NCBI GenBank assembly: GCA_949825025.1
Contig: OX463779.1
Coordinates: 24,224,816 to 24,288,815 of the forward strand
Direction: 5' to 3'
Source: Siphlonurus alternatus
Taxonomy: Eukaryota; Arthropoda; Insecta; Ephemeroptera; Siphlonuridae
Length of the DNA stretch: 64,000 nucleotides
A program made the position numbers and the translations under genes. Positions 32,414-64,000 of this stretch are shown here, piece by piece. The notes beneath the pieces are model-generated. The model was not told the DNA's origin and ran no database searches. It was given only the letters and a program-made list of their open reading frames with translations. Each line of letters starts with the position of its first letter. Position 1 is the first letter of the stretch.

Positions 32414-35394
32414 ATGGACGGATTTGGCGACGACTTCGGCCAAGCTGATGTGGACCCCGCTGCAGAATTTCTTGCAAGGGAGCAGGATCAACTTGCCGGC
32501 CTAGAAGATGAGTTAGACCCCATATCTGCTCCTGCAAACGATGCTGGTAAAATCTATTAAACAACTACATGAATTATTTCTGTTTATCTTATAATGAGCA
32601 GAATCCAATAAATTTTTAGCTATATCGAAGCCTTTTTCTCCAGTATGCCTACAGTACAGTATATGCATATAACTGTAATGTATGAATACAGTATGTACAG
32701 TATCATATGATATATATTGTATGATACATATTATGCAATATGTACTGTAAAGGTGCCTTCACATAGTCCAAACTTGTTACGGAGCTGTATAAATGCTGCA
32801 AGTCTTTCACATATGCATACTCTCATTCGTCTGCAACTGTATGCATATGATAGCGGCGGAAAATCACATGAATGCCATAGAAAAATCAAGACGAGTCTGA
32901 TTTTTCTATAAAGCGCCATAGAACGCCGCAGAATAAGCCACAAGAAATCATGAGGTTCTACATCATGCTGTTGCATCATCAACAACATTTCGTCCCTATC
33001 CGCAATAATTACTATCTGCCTACCACAATTTCGTTGCAATAATGAGCTTTCTACTATATACATATACTGTATTTCAGGTGAGTGCAATTATGAGTGTAAG
33101 TATGCATACATTATAACATAGAGTTCATTTTTCACTCACCTGAAAGAACAGACAGCTCATTATTGTTATAAGATCGTTGTAGGCAGATAGCTCATTGTTG
33201 TGGACGAGGGACGATTTGCTATGGCGTGTTGTTGTATGACTCCGTAGCAATTTCGGACTACCTACGTGAAAGCATCTTCCAGTATAATATATGCATACCG
33301 GTACTATACGTATGTAGTATAACAGATCTTACACTAAATAGTTCAATAGATAAGTTAGTGCTAGGATATCTAGTCTACTGAACTGTCGAGTGGTAAACTA
33401 ACAAGTAAGATCTGTTATACTGAATGCATACATACGTATTTAAGATGTTTTCACGTACTCTTAAATTGCTTCAATGCTCTAAGGAGCTCCTTAGAATCAC
33501 TGTAACGTCTAACGGTCGTAGACTTCATATATCTTATTAAATAATTAATTGTAAACTAACTAGGAATTGTATGGAAATATTAACGTTCAGGGATATAAAA
33601 AAAAACTTAAAATTTCCGAATATGTAAAAAAAAGTATTCATTTTTGTTCACCTTTCATATAAAATTGCCCTTCATTAAAACTGTTGGAAGCAGTTAAAAA
33701 GCAGATATTCCTCTGGGTTATAAGATAGGAGTCATGGAGAACATCAGGCACGGATCCAGGGGGAGGGGGATGTGCCCTCCTCTCAAATTTAAATTTGACA
33801 TGAGCAATATAAGCATTTCTTCATCTCCATTATTATTATTTTATTAACGTTGGGCTTATGAGACCCACCAAAATTTTGTTCTGGGTTCTGGATCCGTGCT
33901 TGGAGAAGATGGTACCGTGCGCAGCTCACACCCTAGATTTTCATTGGCCTAGAGAATCCCTATGACAATGTTGAAGCTTCTCATTGAAAAAAAAAAAAAA
34001 AGAAAAGGGCATTAATTTAATTAAATTTTATATGGAATAAGATGATATAAAACAAAAAAAGTTTAATTATTCAATGTATAAATTTAACTGTTGTACAAAT
34101 ATTACGCATGTCCTGTGTCTCTTGTGGTTGTGGACTCTCTGTTTTTTGAAGTGCAGCTTGTTTTCTGTCTCTGTCAACCTCCACTGTAGATACATCCTTC
34201 TTTGCACCTGAGCAAGCCTCCACTGTCTCTGAACCAAATGAGCCGAATGGTAGCTTTGAAATTATTGACAGCTTCGGTCAGCAGGAAGGCTTGGACTCGT
34301 TCGGGAATGATATTGGTGAGTGCTCTGCCTGTCTGCTTACCTGCCTGCCTACAAATATGGCTGGTCAGATCAATATGGACTCACCCTTTTGCATGATAAC
34401 TACTTTTTGCAATTCTTGAAAGCTTTTTAATTCATTTTAAAATATTTTAATCACAGTTTCAATTCTTCAGAAATAAAAAACCCATTAAAAAAATATTCAG
34501 AAAAATTAAGTGTCTGTTCAATTTTTTCAAATATAAAAATATTTATAATATATTTTTTTATATTATTTATAATGTTTATTTTGAAGTTAATGCACAGAGT
34601 GTTGCAAATAAAAATTATATTTACTATTGTGCTATTTCTAGAGGTTGCAAATAAATATGTCTACCCAGAACTAGGTTGCAATTTCAGAGTCTTAATAGTT
34701 TAATTTTCAACACTCTGATCATTGAAACATTTGTTAGCTTATAATTTTACTACATTCCAGCTGTATGTACAGATGAACTAACCTATTAATCAATTTATTA
34801 AACCAAAAGTATTTCAAATATATAACATACAATGTATTTTATTTATTTATTTTTTTGCTTTTATTTTTACACTTTTTTAAAAGTTATTTTGTTTATCATT
34901 TTAATTTATAGCATGAATTGCTTTGCATGGAATATTAACATAAGAAAGGCATGATTGTGTAATTTTACTCTTCTTCAAATTCTTATTTAATGTAATACTG
35001 TACAACTGAATAAATTTGATAATTCAATTGAGTTTGGCTTTGATTGAAAGTGTGTCGTAATACTCGGACTTGCTCTGGGCATCATAACTCCAATATAGAC
35101 ATGTAGAAAGGAGCGGTGAGCTTTGTTTGCGTGTGCTGTGCTCTAAGTGTGCCGTGGCTGTGTCCACAGAACCCGGAGATGCAGCGCCCTCTGAGGCCAT
35201 GCCTGAGGCAGGTGACGGTAAGTTACCCCCTCATGTTACAAACATTCAAGGACAACTGGAGAGTATATTTATTGCTAACATCAATAAGTAATATATATAT
35301 ATAGGTATATATATTTTTTTTAATTCATGCTACAATACGCTGTGAAATCATGAAATCATAGTCATGTCAAGATTTCCCAAAGGATGTTAAAGGC

Positions 35395-35431
<37 letters not shown>

Positions 35432-36324
35432 ATGGTACGATAACTTTCAGGCCTCTCTCCATGTTTGGAATAATAAGACAATCCTGCAGTTGTCTATTAC
35501 GTGTAATAGAAGTAGAAACAAAAAAAAGTGTTGACAAGAGGTACACTCGTCGTCTTGGAAAATTTCCTACTTGCAGCCTTGTTAATGCACCATGCTTTAT
35601 TGTGTTATTCTTACAGGGCATGGTGATTAACTGATTAACAAGGCCGCAAAGGGAAATTTACCAAGTGAACAACTGTACATACACTTAATCAATGTATACT
35701 GTAATTTGATTTGCAATTTCGTTGCTTGAAAATTCAGTTTAATTTAAAGTAGAGTGTCTATCAGAAAAAAAAAAGGTTGAGTCTGTATTTTCTAAAAATA
35801 GTTCAAGTAGTCCTCAATATGGAACCAAAATCCAAAAATTTTATCTCGTATAGATTTGCCAGAAAAAAAATCCAAAGTCAGAATGAATGCGTCGCTTAAC
35901 ATGGGGCCTTACCTGACAAACGCCTAGAATATTTAAAAAAAAAAATACACCGTTAGATGGTATTAAAAAAATATAGCAATGTTCTATGACCCAAGCTTTA
36001 ACCAAAAATCGATTTAAAAAAAAAAAACTCTCGCATCCATTCTTCCGTAAATAAATAAATAATAAATAAAATTTACCATGTTAATTCCCATAAAAGTTTT
36101 CTTTATTTTTTTTACGGAAAAATGTATTTTAGAGAAAACAATTGTAATTGATTTTTGGTTAAAGCTTGGGTCATAGAACATTGCTATACTGTATTTTTTT
36201 CATACCACCTAACGGTGTATTTTTTTTTTTTTAGATATTCGAGGGTGTTTGTCAGGTAAGGCCCCATGTTAAGTGACGCGTTCACTCTTGACTTTGGATT
36301 TTTTTTTTTTCTGGCAAACCTATG

Positions 36325-36356
<32 letters not shown>

Positions 36357-39300
36357 GGTTCTGTATGGAGGATCACTAGGACTATTTTTAAAAAATACTA
36401 ACTCAACCTTTTTTTCCTGATGACACTCTACTTTAACATTATAGGTGAAAGCTTATACGCATTCAAACAACGTTTCTATCGTGCTGTATAATATGATTAC
36501 ATATAATAATAATAATAATAATTGTTTATTGGGTTAAGAAATACATAAAATGGGAGGGAAAGACAAGAAAAAAACAAAAAAAAAAATAATAAATAACCCA
36601 AATGGTGGATTGAAAAAGGCAAATGCCCATACACAATGTGATACGATGTAAATACGAGTATACATATTATATTATATACAAACAAAAGTATTACTTTCAT
36701 CATTTAAAATGTAATGTTTTATGAATGATTTAATTGATTGCAGGTAGGTATCATCAATTTCTATAAGTAAAAGTTTCTGTTGCTTTATTTTATTTTATTT
36801 TTTATTACATTATGGTTTATAACTTCTGTTTAATACTGGCACTAATAATGGTCATTTTCCTCTCGGACTTTGCATGTTACTTTTGAATATGCATTTTAAC
36901 CATTTTTAAAATAACAACTTAAAAAAAAGTAAATAATTTTACCTTTTCAAGTAGCAATAATTTTTTTATTGGTGTGAATGTGATTCATATTAACCTTGAA
37001 AGAATGCATCATTATAAAAATAATTTTGTGAACTGTTAAGAAAGAACATTATGGCTTAAAATATGTAATATAAAAACTTGCCAGGCTAATATTATTTTTG
37101 TCGGGAATGTCTTATCTTCAACCCTTTATATAATATATAAATATATAAATTACATGAAACAAAAACTTGTTTCAATTTTAATTAATTAAGGGGAAGGTAA
37201 CGCGCCTAATGTTAAAAATAATCCCATACATGAAAGTTATGAAAAAAATTTAAAATGTTCTCCTCTACATCCCTATCAGTAGCTAAAATATCAGGTTTAC
37301 AAATTCGAGCCAGTTTTTGAGTTACGTATTTGTATACCTGATATTTTAGCCACTGATGGGGGATGCAGAGGAGAACATTTATTTTTTTTTTTTTTTATAA
37401 TTTTCATGTGTGGGATTTTTTTTACATTGGGCGCATTACCTTACCCTTAAAGCAAGAAATATGTGAGCTTTATGTAATTAAAGAGCAATAATAACAACTG
37501 AAATTCAGTAATATTATCATGCAAATTCTCTTGTTACAAGCAGCTTTAGAGGAAAACTCAAATGAGGAGCCACGTAAGTTTCAGTGACCATATTGATGAA
37601 GGATATTAACTTGCACTTGTCAGCTAGCCTGAATATATGCCAACTAATAGTTCAGGTTGCAATTTTGACGTCATAATTTGTTTGCAGAGGTGTTTTCAAG
37701 CTCACCAGCTCCGAAGGTGGTCCGAGAGGAGCCAGAGAAGATTCGCAAGTGGCGTGAGGAGCAGAAGCAGCGGCTAGAAGAGAAAGGTGGGCACAAACAG
37801 ATACCTTGTCTTGTTATGCTTTTAACTCTTCACTTTTGATACAATGCATGCATTTTTAAATTCCTCTAACAATTTAACAGCAGCTCAAAATCATCAGTTT
37901 AAAGTTGTTGTTGTTGTTATTTCCAAGGATTGTTTGCAGTTTCAAAGTGTTGATGGTCAAAAGCCTTGTATCTCTTTTGCTAATACTATAATTGCCTTTT
38001 GTATCATTTAAGAGACTGAATAAATTTTAATTCTTTAATTCTTGATTGTTTGATAACATAGACAATAAAATTGTACTATTAACTTCATTAAAGAGCAACA
38101 GATTGCATTGAAAATCATCTCTTTTACCTCACCACACTTGCACCTGATTTTATTTCGATGTAATATGCCACTAACACTTAATCATCTTAATGTAATTTTC
38201 TCATCATTTTGTTTTGTGGGCATGCTATGTGACTATCAAAGACAACATAGTGTTATGCTTTACTGACTCGAGGGGGATTGGTGTGACTTGTAGATGCTGC
38301 CGAGGAAGTGAAGAAGGAGGAGCTGCGTGACTCCGCTCGCAAGGAGCTTGATGAGTGGTACAAGCACCATGAGGAGCTTATCGCCAAGACTAAGGCTGCA
38401 AACCGGTAATGCTCTAGCCCAGTGATCCAAATAAAACTATGTAGACATCACATTTGTTTTTCTTCAATTGAAAAAAAAATATAATTTTGCCCTTTTTTTT
38501 ATATCTTTCAAAATACAGTAAAGTTGATTAAAAATTATATTTGCTTCACAAAGTCTGAAACCTCAAACCTTCCAAAACTCTAACTTAAACGTTTCATGGG
38601 CTCATTGGGAATGGGGGTGGACAATGCCTGTCACTCAATCCTGGCATTTGCCTGTGACTAAGGGAAATGTGGAAACGAATCTCAGCCAAGAAGGACATTA
38701 CAGCTTTTGTCAATGAACCAGAAGTGCAATGGTCCAAACTCAGGGGAACCACATTTTGGTATATTTTGATTATTTTTTAACCACATTGACCACAATCTGT
38801 GCTTAAAGGATTAATTTAATGTCTGCATTTTATGAAGGCTTGTTTTTTAAGCTTCAGCTGCTGTGCTCTTCATATATGTACGTTCTAAATACAAGTAGAC
38901 AGCAAACTTGGTAGTTAAGGGTAAGGTAACGCCACCAATGTTAAAAAAAATCCCTCACAAAAATTCTGAAAAAATTTTAAAATGTTCTCCTCTATACCCC
39001 CTATCAGTACCTAAAATATCAGGTATACAAATACGATCTAGTTTTTGAGTTATAAAATTTTAAAGTTGACTACTTTTAACATGGAGAAATGAAACTCCCA
39101 TGTTAAATTGGTCAACTTTAAAAATTCATAACTCAAAAACTAGATCGTATTTGTATACCTGATATTTTAGCTACTGATTAGGGGGTGTAGAGGAGAACAT
39201 TTTAAATTTTTTTCAGAATTTTTGTGAGAGGGATTTTTTTTAACATTGGTGGCGTTACCTTACCCTTAATAAATTTCTAGCATGTCTAATTTTAAGACTT

Positions 39301-40044
39301 ATTAAACTATCTGTAAAGTAATCTCTTGGCAATGTGACCTTCATTGAAATACTGTACTTCATACATTTAAACTCGGCTTATTATGCTTATTTGTTACGAA
39401 CTTGCAATTTACTTTGTTAGGTATCAACTACATAGTGAAACGTATTTCTTTCTCCTATAATGCCTTCTACTATTAAACGTGAGGTTCTGCTGCACCATCT
39501 TGAAAAATTGTTAGCACAGCTATTTAAATACAATGAAGATTATGCATACAGAGGGTGAATGATGGTGGCAGTAATTTGATAAATAACCTACATAAATAAA
39601 ATTTCATGGGCTACACTTGAGCATTATTTCAACAAAAATGTGTTGTAAAATTTGTATTTTTTTTAATGCTTTCTCCTTCTATTATTACAAACATGTATTG
39701 CTCTCTACGATTGTTCATCATGCTATGAATTGGCAGTAATTTGTATTTTTGTATTTTATGCTATCAGAGAAGCTGCAATGTAAGTAGAATTTATTATTAT
39801 ATAGAATAAATGAAGACAGCACATTTTGCAGTTCCTTGAGGTTTAATTTTGTACTTTTGTTTGCAGCAACGCAGAGAAGCAGTTCGTGGCAGAGGTCGAT
39901 GAGATTGAGCCTGGTACTGAATGGGAGCGTATCGCCAAGCTGTGCGACTTCAACCCCAAGTCCAGCAAAGCCAGCAAAGACGTATCGAGGATGCGCTCCA
40001 TCATCCTGCAGTTGAAGCAGTCCCCCCTGCCCACCAAGGCGTAA
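32414..40044 (+). CDS. Clc: Clathrin light chain
   Basis: Binds the clathrin heavy-chain hub and regulates coat assembly in endocytosis. CDS exons: 32414-32546, 34190-34315, 35170-35217, 37544-37573, 37688-37786, 38294-38405, 39768-39779 (microexon) and 39867-40044. All are GT/AG and in phase; 738 nt, 245 aa (241 without the microexon). N-terminus MDGFGDDFGQADVDPAAEFL; then an acidic variable region; the heavy-chain-binding coiled-coil region with REEPEKIRKWREEQKQRLEE and ELDEWYKHHEELIAKTKAAN; C-terminus GTEWERIAKLCDFNPKSSKA and SRMRSIILQLKQSPL. All are hallmark light-chain motifs. Exons 3 (48 nt) and 4 (30 nt) start and end in phase 1 and could be skipped without shifting frame. Introns carry MITEs H, E, O, J and A, a LINE Q fragment and a SINE body. 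Confidence 0.97.
32750..33283. mobile_element. MITE family H, copy 3, interrupted by MITE E
   Basis: Ends GGTGCCTTCACATAGTCC and, inverted, GATGCTTTCACGTAGGTAGTCC, with (G)TTACGGAG / CTCCGTAGC. Element E occupies 32984-33218. In clathrin light chain intron 1. Confidence 0.7.
32984..33218. mobile_element. MITE family E, copy 2
   Basis: Arms CGTCCCTATCCGCAATAATT and, inverted, CGTCCCTCGTCCACAACAAT; shares CAGGTGAGTGCAATT with copy 1 at 20138-20330. Confidence 0.72.
33299..33425. repeat. Imperfect foldback
   Basis: GTATAACAGATCTTAC at the left and its exact inverse GTAAGATCTGTTATAC at the right, about 90 bp apart. It adjoins MITE H copy 3. Confidence 0.6.
33745..33902. mobile_element. hAT-like MITE family O, copy 1
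   Basis: Ends CAGGCACGGATCCAGG and, inverted, CAAGCACGGATCCAG; flanks GAGAACAT / GAGAAGAT (7 of 8 match). Confidence 0.82.
35399..35429. repeat. Poly(A) run
   Basis: About 31 consecutive A in clathrin light chain intron 3; no retrotransposed body was recognised next to it. Confidence 0.9.
35748..36432. mobile_element. TTAA-flanked foldback, family J
   Basis: TTAA at 35744-35747 and 36433-36436; ends AGTAGAGTGTC and its inverse. The arms extend about 300 bp (AACATGGGGCCTTACCTGAC, AATGTTCTATGACCCAAGCT on both). In clathrin light chain intron 3. Confidence 0.88.
36512..36705 (-). mobile_element. LINE Q 3' UTR fragment
   Basis: On the minus strand matches the end of LINE Q at 26600-28640 (GTATGGGCATTTGCCTTTTTC, TTTGGGTTATTTATT, CCCAATAAACAATTATTATT). 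Importantly it is continuous where the other copy is split by the hAT-like element. Confidence 0.75.
37190..37446. mobile_element. TTAA-flanked MITE, family A, copy 1
   Basis: TTAA at 37186-37189 and 37447-37450; ends GGGGAAGGTAACGCG and, inverted, GGGTAAGGTAATGCG. Arms share TGTTCTCCTCTACATCC and AAAATATCAGG. Confidence 0.9.
38555..38752 (-). mobile_element. 5S-derived SINE, body only (copy 3)
   Basis: Shares CAGCTTTTGTCAATGAACC, AGTGCAATGGTCCAAA and CAGGGGAACCACAT with copy 2 at 50134-50466, and stops at the same side where the 5S head should follow. A 5'-truncated or decayed copy in clathrin light chain intron 6. Confidence 0.8.
38919..39265. mobile_element. TTAA-flanked MITE, family A, copy 2
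   Basis: TTAA at 38915-38918 and 39266-39269; ends GGGTAAGGTAACGCC and its inverse; almost fully palindromic, 347 bp. Best-preserved member. Confidence 0.93.
39768..39779 (+). other. 12-nt microexon of clathrin light chain
   Basis: AGAAGCTGCAAT lies between CTATCAG and GTAAGT. It keeps the reading frame: AACCG + AGAAGCTGCAAT + C gives N-R-E-A-A-I instead of N-R. Fully canonical splice sites and exact frame fit support it. Inclusion is probably alternative. Confidence 0.75.
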
Positions 40045-40474
40045 TGTTCACCGTGTAGCTGAGTTAGTGGCGAGCTGCCTGAAGGAAATAATTTTCTACA
40101 GTATCAAGGAGTACTGAATCTATATCATGCAATTTATTGTTACAACATGTACTAAAAAGTAATTAATTTCTACCATCCTTGCATGCAGCTCTATACTAAA
40201 ATATTATTATAGAATTTTAGAAGTATTTGTTATCTTGTAAAAATTTAAGAACTTCATATTTATTATTTATTTTTTTGTTTGTTTTTTTGCTATGAAATTA
40301 TTTAATAATTAATGCATTCCATACCGGTAGTAATTTAAATGGCTCTTATTATTATTTTTTTTTTTTCTTCAATGGAGTTGTATATATACATTAAAATGTA
40401 GTGTAATTGTTTCTGTTAAATTAATCAAAATTATGAAATGTATGCTGATACTGATATATCTTTTTGGGTGTTGC

Positions 40475-40480
40475 AATAAA
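40475..40480 (+). terminator. Poly(A) signal of clathrin light chain
   Basis: AATAAA, about 430 nt after the stop codon, in an A+T-rich 3' UTR; the nearest strong signal. Confidence 0.6.
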
Positions 40481-40774
40481 CTTGTGAAACTAATTAAAGT
40501 CTTTTTATATCTTATTGCTTTTATTTGGATTATTTAGTAACCTTTGGCAGTGTACACATTAAATTGACAATTATCATATAATATACTATTTTTTTATATA
40601 CATATTATACTTGGCTTTGGGTAGTTTATTTTTGGACAAGTCTCGAACAAAATACAAAAAGTCATTATAAATTAATAACATTTTCAAAGTTACTCAAAAC
40701 TACCTGTAAGGATTATTATCACTGCTCTTAGGAGATGGTGAATCACTCTGAAAATTATAGTAACCCTTACATTA

Positions 40775-40949
40775 CAGGCGCGAATCCAGAAAAAAAACGG
40801 GAGGGGGGGGGGGGCCGAAAATTTTCGGGAAGGGTTGCCTCCATAAGTCCAATGTTAAAAAAAATTGGGTGGGGGAAATGCCTATATATTGCCCATGTTA
40901 AATCCAAAATTTCATTTCGCAGACCCCTCTCCCCCTGGATCCGCGTCTA
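40775..40949. mobile_element. hAT-like MITE family O, copy 2
   Basis: Left end CAGGCGCGAATCCAG, right end inverted TAGACGCGGATCCAG; 8-bp duplication TTACATTA at 40767-40774 and 40950-40957. Confidence 0.85.
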
Positions 40950-40957
40950 TTACATTA

Positions 40958-64000
<23,043 letters not shown>

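Noticed and set aside
37190..39265. Assigning family A to piggyBac because of TTAA
   Set aside because: The terminal bases are GGG rather than CCC; Kolobok-like is at least as good, so no firm superfamily is given.

Overview
The window is animal nuclear DNA: strongly A+T-rich, with spliced genes (GT/AG introns of 0.1-6 kb), long intergenic and intronic tracts, and very dense small transposons. The protein-coding content (an atypical soluble guanylate cyclase of the Gyc88E type, clathrin light chain, CHTF8) and the Jockey/CR1-like LINEs fit an invertebrate, most likely an arthropod, but the species cannot be named from sequence alone. No bacterial, phage or CRISPR features are present.

Layout. 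353-4509: a LINE on the minus strand with an intact 967-codon EN+RT ORF and a 45-bp GC-rich minisatellite in its ORF1. 6791-13752: a four-exon minus-strand gene for an uncharacterised Cys-rich protein; its third intron carries a second, 5'-truncated copy of the same LINE inside a nested MITE, and its first intron holds more MITEs and a fragment resembling the zinc transporter SLC39A7/ZIP7. 14600-18000: repeats, a candidate two-exon secreted peptide (minus) and a 5S-rRNA-derived SINE. 18218-22732: a 4.5-kb foldback element with another element nested in it. 23414-23706: the 3' end of an unidentified plus-strand gene. 25752-31063: CHTF8 (minus, three exons), its second intron filled by a LINE remnant and two hAT-like elements. 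32414-40044: clathrin light chain (plus, eight exons including a 12-nt microexon). 43454-64000: a Gyc88E-like guanylate cyclase (minus, 14 exons seen, N-terminus beyond the window), with a tandem satellite and foldback elements in its introns.

CHTF8 and clathrin light chain are head-to-head about 1.35 kb apart; clathrin light chain and the cyclase are tail-to-tail. The genes are unrelated housekeeping or signalling genes and do not form a pathway.

The most unusual aspect is the transposon landscape. At least five different short families are flanked by TTAA, several of them nested in one another. Several hAT-like families have clean 8-bp target duplications, one confirmed by a paralogous empty site inside this window. 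A 5S-derived SINE family is present in three copies. The CRE palindrome TGACGTCA recurs in many unrelated repeats. The most interesting genic feature is the clathrin light chain microexon, which sits where vertebrate light chains carry their neuron-specific inserts.
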